Positions 11,627-22,028 are shown, counted from the stretch's first letter. The stretch: DNA of 64,000 bases from Salinibacterium sp. M195 (GCF_019443965.1 NZ_CP040814.1:2418001-2482000); one strand, 5' to 3'. Made by a program: numbers and translations. The notes: generated from the letters alone by a model not told the origin.

Positions 11627-14600
11627 CTAGTCATAGTCATATCCGTTGTAAGTTCTGTCGTACGTCTGGCCACCATTGGCGACCACACGGACTACAAGGG
11701 TCGGAACAGCGCCGAGCAGTGCAACGTCGGCGTGACAGTTGCCGCCCGGCGTGCTGGTGCTCGCTGTTTGCCAAGGGCCCAATGTCAGACCACCACAGCG
11801 GTAGCGCACTGATTCGTACGTTCCGGCGGGCCAGTCGAGCCACGCGAAAGTTCCACTCTGGTTGAGCAGATCTCCGTCAGTGGTGAAAGTGAGGGTGCCA
11901 ACTGACGGGTCGACCGGCACGCCAAGAGCGAAGGGGGCTGACCATTGCGGTTGGCAAATGGGTCCTGAGCCATAGCTCCGACACGCACGTACTTCAACCG
12001 AGATCTGCGTGCCGTAATGCTGCCCACCTTCCGCAGTCAAGAACGATCCAAGCGCGACTGGTCCAAAGATTGTTCCTGGAACGCTGCCACCGCTCAAACG
12101 GTAGTAGAGGGTGTAGTCACTTGTGAGCGAATCACTCCCCATCGCGCCGCCATTGACCGTGAAATCGAACCGGTTGCCGTTAGCTACCGGCCCCGCAGTG
12201 TTGAGTGCGGTCACGACTGCTGGCGGTGTGTGAGCCACGACTGTCGTCGATGCTGTGCAACCTTGACCATTATCGGCAAACACAAGCATCGTGTAGGTGC
12301 GGTTTGGCGACAATCCGGAGAATGTGGTGGCTGTGCCGCTGCCGACCGCCGAGAGCGCCGCGCCGTTGCCGGTGATTGAGCCATTCGCCGCACATGTTGG
12401 AGCGGTTCCGGTGTACGCCGCCGCTGTGTAGGTCGTCACTGGACGACCATTCGCGTTAAAGGCGCCTGCCCACGTCAGGTTGACAGTGCTGTCGTTGATA
12501 ACGCTTGCGACGGGCGCTGCGAGAGCGATCGGCGGACCAGCCGGGATCGCACTCCGCGGCTCGCTGGTGTTCCAGACTGAGAGAGCGGTGTATGCGGCGT
12601 TGCGCGGGCTAACGGTATAGGTAACCGCAACGCCGTTGTCGAGGACCCAAGTGGATGGGGTGTCCCAGGTACACGTGGTGCCGTCACATTGAGTGAGTCC
12701 AAGAGACGCTTCGAATCCGCCGACGACAACTCGGTAACGATCAACCGCCGAACCGCCTGCTGGCGTCGGAACAGCATTCCATGTCAGTCTCAGACCGTGG
12801 TCGAGGGGTGAAGCGCTGAGCGCGGTTGGCGCGACGGGGATGATGTCCGACCAGACCGCGTCCGCCAGCGTCACAGGATCAGATTCGCCGATCGCGTTGA
12901 TGGCAACCACAGTCACCTTTACGGAGTGCGTTGGGCCATTTCCGGTGGTCGTTATCGCGCACGTGGTACCAGCACATTCGGTGGTGTTGACGAGAACGGC
13001 ACCGGCGTTTGTCGTCACCCGGTACGAGGTTATTGCTGAGTTGTTGGAAGGGCCGGCGTTCCAGCGCATCATGATCGTTTTGTCGCCGAAGCCACTTGGA
13101 CCAAGATTGGACACCGGGTCTGGGCGGTCTTGAACCGAGACGACAACCGTTCCCCAGACATATCGAGTTGCGTCATTGGTTGCGTCGGCAACGCGGTACT
13201 GAAGGTTCACATCACCGGGGACAGCGGCGGCAGACACCGTGACTGTCAGAGTGCTGTTATCGCTACTCGGAACGATGGAAAGTCCGGCTGGAATGGACCC
13301 GCCTCCGAGGCCGCGGATATCAATGACTCGCAATGGTGACCCAGGGAAGGGGTTGGTTGACGCGTCATTAGCGAGCACATCGACGGTGGTGGTTTGGCCC
13401 CGCTGAGCAATCGCAACGTCGGGGGCTGGGCTTGCCAACGGGCGCGTAGAGGCAACAACGTTGAGTTCGATTCGCCCTGATTTGCCCTCGGAAAGGTCGT
13501 CCTTCACGCCAAGAGAAATCGACGTCCGCGTTCCCTTGAACACCGTGCTGTTGGCTCGAAGCGTCAGCTCCGTACCGTCTAGCGAGTACGTAAACCCTTC
13601 TGGTAACGGGCTCAGTATTGAATAAGCAAGTTCATCGAGGTCGTCGGGGTAGGGATAGTTGGTCAGCTTGAGGAGATCAATTTGCTTCTCTTGGCCGGGC
13701 TCGAAGTCAATAACGGCGCCACCGAAGACCGGAGCCTGGTTGTCGCGTGGAAGGACTTCGATCGGAAGGACGAGGATCGCTGTGCGACCGTCAGGATCTG
13801 ACGCCGAGACCCCATCAGTTACTTCGAACGATATGGATGCTGGTCCAAAGTACTTTTCGGCCGACGTAAATACCAAGGTATCCTCGTCGCGAACGAGATC
13901 TGTTCCGTCGCTGTGTGTTGCTAGCACGGTGCTCGAGTCGGTAAGGCGCACCGGTTCTTCGCCGACCGCGATGATGTAGTCGTTCAAGTGGATGACCAGC
14001 GTGCTTTCGCTGTTCACGGTGAGCTTCTTCGCTCGGCGGTCAATCTGCGGCAAAGCATCGTTGTAGCCAGGTACCTTGATAAACGCATAGCTGAACGCGG
14101 TGGGATCTACCGGATTTGTCACTCGGAATGGGATGATCTGGCCGGCGTCTTCGACGGACACCTCAATCTTCTTATCTGAGGTCACTCGCGCGACATCGTT
14201 GTAGCCAGAATAGATTGCCAAGGAAAGAGTACGAGGATCCCCATCCGCAAAGAAGACGTCGGACAGAACGTCGACCGTGATGCGGTTGCGATCTAGCACG
14301 TCAGACAACGTCAAAACGCTGTCGGTCGCAATCGGATATGCCGGCGTCGCATCGGGGTCCACGGTGACGCGAATGAAGTTTTGGCTCGAACCGCCCGTTT
14401 CGTTCTCGATCACATAGATGATTCCGTAGTCGCCGGGAATCGCTGGCGGAGTGACGTTAACAACGTCCCCGTCGATTTCCGCAGTGGTCGTGGAATCGTT
14501 CGGTTCGACCGAAACTACTGATAGCGGACTGCCATCGGGGTCAGAGTCATTGGCGAGAACTTGAACCGAGACGGTGATACCCGGTTTCACTGTTACTTCA

Positions 14601-17551
14601 TCGATGATTGCTACGGGATTTCGGGCACCGTCGATTCGAGGGCTAATTCCGATGTTAACTTCGCCGTTCGCCCTCGCACCCAGCGAATCGATCAGGGTGT
14701 AGCTAAAGGTGTCCGTTCCGGCCGAGTATTCTCCGGCTTGATAAACAAACGTGTTGGAGTCCACCTCGATAACCGCACCCTTGTCGGGGTTAGTCGCTTG
14801 CCCGAGCAATTGCACCGAGTCGCCGTCGGGGTCGGCTGAAGTCAGGGGAATCTGAACTCGCACGGTATCGCCAGCGAGAACACGCGCAGTCACCGTCGGC
14901 GGCACTGGCGGATTATTGCTGGCTGAATCGAGCTCCCGCACCGCAATGCGCACGATCGCGGTCGCTGATTGCCCGTCTGGTCCCGCAACTTGGTATGCAG
15001 CGGTGAAGTTGCCGGTGCGATCCGGTGCTAGATAGCGAAGCACCTCGCCGGAGGCGAACAACAGACCCGAGTCATCTGGCAAATCTTGTGCCAACTTAGG
15101 TACGAGAGTGAGATCAAGGCCGTCAGGGTGTTCGTCATTCTGGAGAACGCGAATGTCGACCGCTTGCCCGACGCGAACCGTGACCGAATCGTCGTTAGCG
15201 ATTGGTGCTTGCAGTCGGGACGGCGCGGGAATCTCAACGACGGTCACAATGCCAACCGCATCCGCAAGTCCGTTGCTGATTCGGTAGTTGAAACTCACGG
15301 GCCCATCATCGAGAGGCGCTTCAAGGCTCACGCGAATGAGTCGTTGCTCCAAAACCTCGGCGCGTACCCCAGAACCGGAGCGAAGGTTCATGATCTCGGT
15401 CACTAGGAGAACGCCACCGGCCGGGTCGACATCGGTGCCAGCGACATCGATTCGTTCATTCTGAAGCGTTTGCACAAAGACGGTTTTCGGCACCGTGATC
15501 GGCGACGTGTTGGCATCTGGCGGAGCGACGACGTCGATTCGTACGATCGCCGTGTGCGTCAGGTTTCCGTCGGTGACAACGTATTCGAGGTTGTGGCTTC
15601 GAATCTCATCGCTGACGAATCGGAAGGTGCCCGTCTCGTAGCTCGGCAGCACTTGAGCTCCGGTCTTAGCGGGCACGCTGTTGAGACGAATACTGCCATT
15701 GCCACCTCGAACATGGCTGAGCGGCGAAACTGTTACTTCTTTACCCGCGTAGGCAAGCACAACGAAGGGGTCAGATTCGATCGGCACTTCGCCTGCTGGT
15801 TTGACCGCAACTGAAATGCTTCCGGAGCTCTCACTGTCTCCATCGGAGACCACAAGCGTCACAATCTTGAGCTCGCCGCCGGCTCCAGAGTCGGAATAGA
15901 CGACGTCGCCGCCTGGCTTGTAGCTCACGGCATCCGGCTCAGAAACGGAGGCGCTCGTCAGGTAGAACGGATCGCCATCCGGGTCGACCCAGTCGCCAAG
16001 AATCTGGTCGCTTACTCGGCCAGCAGTCTGCACAGTAAATTTCGTGGCTCGCATCTGCTGTGGCGGCGAGTTTTCTGAGTCTGCACGAATCTCGACAACC
16101 ACATTCGCCGTAGCTGAGCCTCCACGACCATCACTGACGGTGTAGCTAAAACTGACTTGACCTATCGCTCCGGGTTCGAGCGTGATTTGGATTTGTTGTC
16201 GCTCGTTGATCCGGTCGATTCGCCCGAGCCCTGGGTTGATGGTCGGCAACGTCTCGACAACGAGAACGTCACCATTCGGGTCGTAGTCATTGAGCAACAC
16301 CGGGAGCACTGTTGACCGGCCAGGTCGCGCTCCGAATACGTCATCGACCGCGACGGGCACCTGTTGTACTTTGTCGATCTCCGGTTCGAGGTCCGTGAGG
16401 TTCTGCTCAACCTCAGGCTCTTCTTCATCTGTCGTGATGAGCTGGTTCCAGTTGTCGATCAGCTCGCCGTCGCCCTGAACTGCCCAGGTGCGCCCGCTCA
16501 GTCGATCATTGAGCACAGCACGCTTGCCATTGATCGAATATGAGAGCTGCGCATTGGCTTCCATCTCGTCCAACGTGAGCATCACGCCATCGCCAGCGTC
16601 AGTGGGGCAACGGCGCCAGTTCTCACCACTGGTCCAAGCGGCGAACTCGCAGTTACCGATGCGCAACGGTGCCGCTGCGAGCCCAGATTGACCCGTAGCA
16701 AGTCCTACTGCTGCTGCTCCGCTCAAGGGAACGCTCAGCACGCCATCGCTGTAGCCGATGAGCACACGCTCTCCCCCGGCCGAAGGAATCTGGAGAACGG
16801 CACCATTGGCGCCGTCAATGAGACCCGTGAGGTCAACAGTTCTGCCGTCCATGTAAAGCAACTCGGCATCTTCATCGAGGATCGCCCACTGGCCAGCAAC
16901 CGACGTAATGCTGAGCTGAGCGGAGACATCGAGGTCAAGAGTGACGCTCGACTCTGCCGTGTCAGAAATTGCCGCGTTCACTCGAAAGAGCTGGCTTGTC
17001 GACGGAGAGAACGCGAAAAGCAGACCGTCTTCGTCGACGCTGACAATTGCGTCAGCACCCAGACTTAACGAAGCGGCAGATTCCGCGTCAAAGTTCACAA
17101 AATCGTCGTAAGAGCGAATCCACACCTCACCAGTGCCGTGTTCCAGCACAACGACATTGCCCGCCGCAAAGTAGACCTCTGGTTGGTTGGGCGGAAGCGC
17201 GACGCTGTCGGCTATCTCCGACAGCGCAGGGTCGATGATGTCAATGGCACTTTCGGAGCGATCAAAGAGCAAGACATTCTCGCCGTTCTGTACAACCTCA
17301 AGGTCAGCGCTTTGCGCGCTCACAACTGAATTGATCTCGAGCACTTCAGTGCTCGCTCGCCCTATCGCTTGCTGCTGGTTATTCGCTACCCAGACGGCAC
17401 CGTCAGCGAGGTCGACATGCTGAGCGGTATACCCGGTCGAAACAATTGCGACCGTCGCGATCATCGCAACGATCGCCGAGGTGCTTACCGCGCCGATCAC
17501 TGTCGATCGACGAGCCCCACGCCAGAGCTTAACCACTGCCACGCCCAGCAC
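11627..17551 (-). CDS. Giant membrane-anchored Ig-like/cadherin-like and Fn3 surface protein
   Basis: 1974 residues, the largest gene here. One N-terminal membrane helix (about 17-42) with basic residues before it implies N-in, C-out topology. Residues 45-380 show repeating beta-strand patterns that could be a propeller. About eleven modules of 90-100 residues follow (about 400-1470), each with the cadherin/Ig-like pattern of a DPDGD-type turn and LxNDxDPDG segments. About three Fn3-like repeats (about 1475-1770) and an unassigned C-terminal part follow. There is no LPxTG or second helix. The GTG at 17551 is 6 bases behind the kinase stop; GTG codons at 17542 and 17536 are alternatives and the ribosome site is weak. 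It resembles the FN3 protein of the bifidobacterial PFNA cluster. A role in adhesion or cell-envelope scaffolding is inferred. Confidence 0.88.
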   Translation of the reverse strand: MLGVAVVKLWRGARRSTVIGAVSTSAIVAMIATVAIVSTGYTAQHVDLADGAVWVANNQQQAIGRASTEVLEINSVVSAQSADLEVVQNGENVLLFDRSESAIDIIDPALSEIADSVALPPNQPEVYFAAGNVVVLEHGTGEVWIRSYDDFVNFDAESAASLSLGADAIVSVDEDGLLFAFSPSTSQLFRVNAAISDTAESSVTLDLDVSAQLSITSVAGQWAILDEDAELLYMDGRTVDLTGLIDGANGAVLQIPSAGGERVLIGYSDGVLSVPLSGAAAVGLATGQSGLAAAPLRIGNCEFAAWTSGENWRRCPTDAGDGVMLTLDEMEANAQLSYSINGKRAVLNDRLSGRTWAVQGDGELIDNWNQLITTDEEEPEVEQNLTDLEPEIDKVQQVPVAVDDVFGARPGRSTVLPVLLNDYDPNGDVLVVETLPTINPGLGRIDRINERQQIQITLEPGAIGQVSFSYTVSDGRGGSATANVVVEIRADSENSPPQQMRATKFTVQTAGRVSDQILGDWVDPDGDPFYLTSASVSEPDAVSYKPGGDVVYSDSGAGGELKIVTLVVSDGDSESSGSISVAVKPAGEVPIESDPFVVLAYAGKEVTVSPLSHVRGGNGSIRLNSVPAKTGAQVLPSYETGTFRFVSDEIRSHNLEYVVTDGNLTHTAIVRIDVVAPPDANTSPITVPKTVFVQTLQNERIDVAGTDVDPAGGVLLVTEIMNLRSGSGVRAEVLEQRLIRVSLEAPLDDGPVSFNYRISNGLADAVGIVTVVEIPAPSRLQAPIANDDSVTVRVGQAVDIRVLQNDEHPDGLDLTLVPKLAQDLPDDSGLLFASGEVLRYLAPDRTGNFTAAYQVAGPDGQSATAIVRIAVRELDSASNNPPVPPTVTARVLAGDTVRVQIPLTSADPDGDSVQLLGQATNPDKGAVIEVDSNTFVYQAGEYSAGTDTFSYTLIDSLGARANGEVNIGISPRIDGARNPVAIIDEVTVKPGITVSVQVLANDSDPDGSPLSVVSVEPNDSTTTAEIDGDVVNVTPPAIPGDYGIIYVIENETGGSSQNFIRVTVDPDATPAYPIATDSVLTLSDVLDRNRITVDVLSDVFFADGDPRTLSLAIYSGYNDVARVTSDKKIEVSVEDAGQIIPFRVTNPVDPTAFSYAFIKVPGYNDALPQIDRRAKKLTVNSESTLVIHLNDYIIAVGEEPVRLTDSSTVLATHSDGTDLVRDEDTLVFTSAEKYFGPASISFEVTDGVSASDPDGRTAILVLPIEVLPRDNQAPVFGGAVIDFEPGQEKQIDLLKLTNYPYPDDLDELAYSILSPLPEGFTYSLDGTELTLRANSTVFKGTRTSISLGVKDDLSEGKSGRIELNVVASTRPLASPAPDVAIAQRGQTTTVDVLANDASTNPFPGSPLRVIDIRGLGGGSIPAGLSIVPSSDNSTLTVTVSAAAVPGDVNLQYRVADATNDATRYVWGTVVVSVQDRPDPVSNLGPSGFGDKTIMMRWNAGPSNNSAITSYRVTTNAGAVLVNTTECAGTTCAITTTGNGPTHSVKVTVVAINAIGESDPVTLADAVWSDIIPVAPTALSASPLDHGLRLTWNAVPTPAGGSAVDRYRVVVGGFEASLGLTQCDGTTCTWDTPSTWVLDNGVAVTYTVSPRNAAYTALSVWNTSEPRSAIPAGPPIALAAPVASVINDSTVNLTWAGAFNANGRPVTTYTAAAYTGTAPTCAANGSITGNGAALSAVGSGTATTFSGLSPNRTYTMLVFADNGQGCTASTTVVAHTPPAVVTALNTAGPVANGNRFDFTVNGGAMGSDSLTSDYTLYYRLSGGSVPGTIFGPVALGSFLTAEGGQHYGTQISVEVRACRSYGSGPICQPQWSAPFALGVPVDPSVGTLTFTTDGDLLNQSGTFAWLDWPAGTYESVRYRCGGLTLGPWQTASTSTPGGNCHADVALLGAVPTLVVRVVANGGQTYDRTYNGYDYD

Positions 17552-17557
17552 TACTCA

Positions 17558-18985
17558 TCATGGCAACACCGCGCACTTCTGAGCGCTAGACGGCCCAGAT
17601 TTGCCGTCGCGAGTTACGGTGACGGAGATGCACACGTTCTCGCCGGATTCCGCGTCGACCACGAAACTAGGCTCGCGTTGTTGCACGGGAGGTTGGCCAT
17701 CGGTCGTAGTTATTTGATACGAGTCTCCGGTCTCCACGCCTGGATCTGCCCACGAGAATTCAACGACATCGCTCGACACCGTGGCGCTGATGTCACTTAC
17801 GGTCGGAATGCCTGTGGAGCCTGCCTGCAGTTGAGTAAAGGTAACGGCGGCCCCGAGGATAACAACGAGCGCGGCCAACCCGACGCCGACCCACGCCACA
17901 ACCTGCATACGACTGCCGCGAGCGATCGGATTCGTGCCCGTCTTGCGCCGCGACTCCTTATTACCGACTGCTTCGCTCTCGAAAGAGCCAAAACTGTCAT
18001 CTATCGAAGCCGGGCGACGACGTTTACGGCGTTGCGCAGATGACACCGGCGCGACCTGTCCCGGTCGAACCCGCGTGCGGTCTTCAAGTTCGGCAACGGT
18101 CGCTAGTGCCCAATCGTCCATCGCAACTTCGATCGGCGTTTGCGAAAGCCCAAGTTCAGACTCCACGGACTGAAGCTCGTGAACTAGCTCCAAGATGCTG
18201 CCCTGACGCGATTCTGGCTTGCGCGACATGGCACGCAACAGCGCATGTTCCAGGCTCTCCGGGACGTCACCACGACCGGTGGGGCGAGGCTTTGCCCGGT
18301 TAATTCGCGAAATCAGGTCTGTCGATTTGTTGGGCTCCCCCGGAACTTCGAACGGCGAACGCCCTGCTAGCAGCGAATAGACGGTCGCGGCGAATGACCA
18401 CAGCTCAGACTCAATCGTGCCTGCGGTCTCATCCATCAAAACTTCGGGGGCAGACCACGGAATCGACATACCGACCGCTTCGAGGTTTTCGGACTCGCTC
18501 AGTGTCGCCGCAATACCAAAATCGGAAAGTACTGGATGCCCGTATGCCGTAGTCAAAATGTTCGAGGGCTTGATATCGCGGTGCAGCACTCCTGACCGGT
18601 GGGCCGTCTCAATCGCACTGCCAATCTTGATGGCGATGCGCAGAACCTCTGGTACCGGCAGCCGTTCGGCGCGGTAACGCTGGCTCAAAGTCGAGGAACA
18701 GAGTTCCATCACTAGGTAGGGCCGACCATCCGACGACACGCTGGCCTGATAAACCGTGAGGATCGACGGGTGCGCGCTGAGCTGCGCCATCAGGTTCGCT
18801 TCGGCCTGAAACATCTGACGAACCTGATCGTTGACGACCTCGCTCAGCATGACCTTCACAGCGACCTGCCGTCGCGGCATATTTTGCTCGTACAGGAACA
18901 CGTCGGCGAATCCGCCAGAACCCAAAACATGAACGTGCGAAAACCCCGGGAGCGCAGGGGGATCAGATGGCAGTCTTCGAGCCAC
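17558..18985 (-). CDS. Transmembrane Ser/Thr protein kinase with an extracellular Fn3-like domain
   Basis: 475 residues. The cytoplasmic kinase domain (about 15-280) has the glycine loop GSGGFADVF, Lys in VAVKV, HRDIKPSNIL, DFG and the APE motif (SAPEV), so it should be active. A linker of about 80 residues precedes a single membrane helix (about 359-382). The outside domain (about 390-475) looks like one Fn3 module and contains no PASTA repeats, unlike PknB/StkP. The GTG at 18985 has an AGGGG ribosome site. The PP2C gene lies 119 bases upstream and the giant Ig/Fn3 gene begins 6 bases downstream. Its shared Fn3 fold with the giant protein suggests the kinase may sense or bind it, which is inference. 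Confidence 0.93.
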   Translation of the reverse strand: MARRLPSDPPALPGFSHVHVLGSGGFADVFLYEQNMPRRQVAVKVMLSEVVNDQVRQMFQAEANLMAQLSAHPSILTVYQASVSSDGRPYLVMELCSSTLSQRYRAERLPVPEVLRIAIKIGSAIETAHRSGVLHRDIKPSNILTTAYGHPVLSDFGIAATLSESENLEAVGMSIPWSAPEVLMDETAGTIESELWSFAATVYSLLAGRSPFEVPGEPNKSTDLISRINRAKPRPTGRGDVPESLEHALLRAMSRKPESRQGSILELVHELQSVESELGLSQTPIEVAMDDWALATVAELEDRTRVRPGQVAPVSSAQRRKRRRPASIDDSFGSFESEAVGNKESRRKTGTNPIARGSRMQVVAWVGVGLAALVVILGAAVTFTQLQAGSTGIPTVSDISATVSSDVVEFSWADPGVETGDSYQITTTDGQPPVQQREPSFVVDAESGENVCISVTVTRDGKSGPSSAQKCAVLP

Positions 18986-19061
18986 AGCACACCCCTAACA
19001 TGTCGACGATCTCGACCATTCTAAGTGCGTGATTGGCCCATTATCCGGATTCTGCCCCTTG

Positions 19062-19088
19062 ACTGGGGTCAGAGTGTTTGTCCCCAGT
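19062..19088. promoter_or_regulatory. Inverted repeat between the PP2C and kinase genes
   Basis: Seven-base arms ACTGGGG/CCCCAGT around a 13-base loop in the only sizeable gap (119 bases) inside the FHA-PP2C-kinase part of the cluster. No T run follows on the minus strand, so it is not a standard terminator. It could attenuate transcription or flank an internal promoter for the kinase gene. Confidence 0.35.
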
Positions 19089-19104
19089 ATGGAGGACCAA
19101 CTGC

Positions 19105-19899
19105 CTAGTCTGCTGTAGGCACTTCTAACACATCAACGATGATTGCCGTGATGTTGTCTCGGCCACCGTTGTTTAGTGCGCTTTCCACGAGGGTCGCTAC
19201 CGTCTCTGTTGGGTCGCGACGCTCTGCCAATTGACGCGAAAGTTCCTCTTCCGACACCTCACGAGTGAGGCCATCTGAACAAATCAGAAGTCGTTGACCA
19301 CGGCAAATTTTCACCATCCAAAAGTCCGGCGATGGTGCGGCATTGAAGCCGATTGCGCGGGTAATAATGTTCGCGTCCGGATGATCGTCCGCATCTTCGC
19401 GGGAGATGAGTCCGGCATCCACCATGTCTTGAACGACGGAATGGTCGCGTGTTATCTGCACCAGAGTGTCATCTTCGAAAGAATAAACACGGCTGTCGCC
19501 TACATTGAACACCGCAAAGCATGCTGACTCATGATGTTCGGTAATGACCGCCCCCGTGACGGTGGTGCCCACTCCGAGTTCGCTGTCTTGCGCGATCAAC
19601 CCGATGTAGTCGGTCGCTCGCTCCAATGCCCGTTCGACTGCCCGCGCCGGCAAAAAATCTCCGGTAATGGCATCGTCTAGTCGCTCTACAACTGCGGCGC
19701 TGGCAAGATCGCCTGCGCTGTGTCCCCCCATTCCGTCTGCGACGGCGAACATCGGTGAACGCGCAACGTAGCTGTCTTCGTTTGCGGCGCGCCGATGGCC
19801 GGTGTGAGTGCCAGCCGCCCATGCGAATGTGTAGCTTTGGTCTTCTCGCCCGGGCAGCGTGATGGTGTAGCCCGAGTTGTTGCCGCCGATTTCGGTCAC
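19105..19899 (-). CDS. PP2C-family Ser/Thr protein phosphatase
   Basis: 264-residue metal-dependent phosphatase, expected to reverse phosphorylation by the adjacent kinase. All metal-binding blocks are visible: RRANEDS, VADGMGGHSAG, NVGDSRVY, CSDGL and GGRDNIT. There is no membrane helix, so it is cytoplasmic. I place the start at the GTG at 19899, where AGGAAGG lies at good spacing; the longer frame to 19968 would overlap the FHA gene upstream. The gap to that gene's stop is 19 bases, indicating one transcript. Confidence 0.93.
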   Translation of the reverse strand: MTEIGGNNSGYTITLPGREDQSYTFAWAAGTHTGHRRAANEDSYVARSPMFAVADGMGGHSAGDLASAAVVERLDDAITGDFLPARAVERALERATDYIGLIAQDSELGVGTTVTGAVITEHHESACFAVFNVGDSRVYSFEDDTLVQITRDHSVVQDMVDAGLISREDADDHPDANIITRAIGFNAAPSPDFWMVKICRGQRLLICSDGLTREVSEEELSRQLAERRDPTETVATLVESALNNGGRDNITAIIVDVLEVPTAD

Positions 19900-19918
19900 G
19901 GCTACCTTCCTGCGCGTT

Positions 19919-20527
19919 TTACGCCAGACGCTGCCGTGGCAGAATCCGAATAATGTTTCCGTCTCCAATATCCACTAGCGTGCCGGCAGAAACGACTACC
20001 GACTCACCCTGCCGAAGTTTTCGCGCAGCATTGCCCGGTACTTGAACTACCGAGCCATTAGTGGAACGAAGGTCTGTCACGATAACTGAAGAGCCCAGTT
20101 GACGTATCTCAACATGGGTTTCAGATACTTCTCGCGTCGGTGAGGTGACCGCTATGAGCCGCGGTCCTGTCCCTCTCACGATGCGGGGTGGTCGGGGATC
20201 TCGCCCGAAAACACACGGGTGCTCGAGATTGTGGGCCTGGGAGGCGCCGTCAAGCTGCACGCGATAGAAGAGCGCCAAAGCTTCGGCAGTGTTGACGGCA
20301 GCGGGGCGCGAGGTTGTCGCCGGCTGGGCAGTTACCTGTGACGGCATCCTGGCCGCTGCTGGCTGCCCAACGCTCTTCGCGCGCGGCGCCACAGGCCCCT
20401 CGTACGGCTTGACCGCACGAGGGCGTTGACGCGCAGCCAGAATAATGGTGTCGTCGAGATCGGGTTCGTTCGACTGGACTATCGGGCGATCGCCCGCGGT
20501 CATCGTGTCGTCGAGGTCTAGCTTCAC
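19919..20527 (-). CDS. Small FHA-domain protein
   Basis: 202 residues, first gene of the cluster in transcription order. The C-terminal FHA domain has FGRDPR, SETH and STNGS at the phosphothreonine-binding positions. The N-terminus carries two copies of an Asp-Leu-Asp-Asp-Thr motif (about residues 4-8 and 23-27), which look like kinase target sites, reminiscent in layout of GarA/FhaB-type proteins with an N-terminal phosphosite and a C-terminal FHA domain. The GTG at 20527 has no clear ribosome site; TAAACT six bases upstream could serve as a -10 element for a leaderless message. Phosphorylation and self-binding are inferred. Confidence 0.88.
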   Translation of the reverse strand: MKLDLDDTMTAGDRPIVQSNEPDLDDTIILAARQRPRAVKPYEGPVAPRAKSVGQPAAARMPSQVTAQPATTSRPAAVNTAEALALFYRVQLDGASQAHNLEHPCVFGRDPRPPRIVRGTGPRLIAVTSPTREVSETHVEIRQLGSSVIVTDLRSTNGSVVQVPGNAARKLRQGESVVVSAGTLVDIGDGNIIRILPRQRLA

Positions 20528-20570
20528 GCCGCAAGTTTAGGCACGCTTGACCACTTCTCGTGGGAGCACG

Positions 20571-22007
20571 TCACGCTTGTCCGATAAAACTCATCACGTG
20601 CTTAATCCGTGTGTAATCCTCGAAACCGTAGCTGGAGAGGTCTTTACCGTAACCGGAGTGCTTAAAGCCGCCGTGAGGCATCTCGGCCACGATCGGAATA
20701 TGGGTGTTTATCCAGACGCATCCGAAGTCTAAATGCTTGGCGAAGCGCATAGCGCGCCCATGGTCGCGGGTCCATACGCTTGACGCGAGCCCGTAGTTCA
20801 CGTCATTCGCCCACTGCAGTGCTTGGCTTTCGTCCCGGAATTTCTGCACGGTGATGACAGGCCCAAAGATTTCGTTTTGCACTGCAGAGTCGTCTTGCAA
20901 CAGCCCGGAAACAATGGTCGCCTCGTAAAAATATCCGTGCTGCCCTTGACGCTGCCCGCCCAACTCGACGTTAGCGTGCGACGGCAGCTCGTCGATAACC
21001 CGCGAAACCTGCGCGAGCTGGTTGGCATTGTTCACGGCTCCGAAATAGACGTCTTCGTGCGGTGCGCCAGTTTTCGCGTTCTCTCGCGTCCAGGCCACAA
21101 GTTCGGCAACAAACTCGTCATGCACGCCTTCTTGCACAATCACTCGAGTTGCTGCGGTGCAGTCCTGACCGGCGTTGAAATAGCCGGCCGCGCCGATTCC
21201 CGCTACTGCAGCAGCGATATCCGCGTCGTTGAATACCACCACAGGCGCTTTGCCGCCAAGCTCCAGATGAACCCGCTTGAGATCGACGGATGCGGCCTTC
21301 GCTACTTCCATGCCCGCACGCACCGACCCCGTGATCGACACCATCTGCGGTGTTTTATGGTCGATCATGAGTCCGCCCGTTGTGCGGTCTCCCGTCAGCA
21401 CGTTGAACACTCCTGCTGGCAGAAATTCGGCAGCCACCTCAGCGAAAAGCAATGTCGACGATGGCGTCGTGTCGCTTGGTTTGAGCACAGTCGTGTTGCC
21501 GGCAGCAATCGCTGGCGCGACTTTCCACACCGCCATGTTCAATGGATAGTTCCAGGGCGCGACCTGACCGATAACACCGATTGGTTCGCGACGGATTGAT
21601 GAGGTGTGGTCCTTCATGTACTCGCCAGAGGCCATCCCCGAAAGGTGGCGAGCTTCCCCCGCGAAGAACCGAATCTGATCGACCGAGAGCATAATCTCAT
21701 CCGCGACCAGACTGGCGCGGGGCTTGCCCGTATCTTTCGACTCCAAATCAGCAAACTCTTCAGCACGAGCCTCCATCGCGTCCGCGATTCGGAACAGGGC
21801 GAGTTGACGTTCTGACGGCGTTGTTTCACCCCAGGTCTCGAATGCCGTGGCCGCGGCACCGTACGCCGCGTTAACGTCTGCGGCAGAGGACACCGGCGAG
21901 GTGGCATAACTCTTCTCCGTTGCAGGATCGACCACATCGAAACTGTCGTCGGCGTGGGCGGCGACGTATTCGCCGTTGATGAAGTTTCGAATCTCAGAAG
22001 TGCTCAT
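20571..22007 (-). CDS. patD: Gamma-aminobutyraldehyde dehydrogenase-like aldehyde dehydrogenase
   Basis: 478-residue NAD(P)-dependent aldehyde dehydrogenase, expected to oxidise 4-aminobutyraldehyde from putrescine to GABA. Visible are the NAD-binding block [24 protein letters not shown], catalytic Glu in LELGGKAP and catalytic Cys in [11 protein letters not shown]; the GQDCTA version is typical of PatD-type enzymes. It is divergent from the Lrp and aminotransferase genes, with 122 bases between. Substrate choice is inferred from motif and neighbours; succinate-semialdehyde or betaine-aldehyde dehydrogenase are less likely. Confidence 0.87.
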   Translation of the reverse strand: MSTSEIRNFINGEYVAAHADDSFDVVDPATEKSYATSPVSSAADVNAAYGAAATAFETWGETTPSERQLALFRIADAMEARAEEFADLESKDTGKPRASLVADEIMLSVDQIRFFAGEARHLSGMASGEYMKDHTSSIRREPIGVIGQVAPWNYPLNMAVWKVAPAIAAGNTTVLKPSDTTPSSTLLFAEVAAEFLPAGVFNVLTGDRTTGGLMIDHKTPQMVSITGSVRAGMEVAKAASVDLKRVHLELGGKAPVVVFNDADIAAAVAGIGAAGYFNAGQDCTAATRVIVQEGVHDEFVAELVAWTRENAKTGAPHEDVYFGAVNNANQLAQVSRVIDELPSHANVELGGQRQGQHGYFYEATIVSGLLQDDSAVQNEIFGPVITVQKFRDESQALQWANDVNYGLASSVWTRDHGRAMRFAKHLDFGCVWINTHIPIVAEMPHGGFKHSGYGKDLSSYGFEDYTRIKHVMSFIGQA

Positions 22008-22028
22008 GCCACCAAGATACCGATCACA

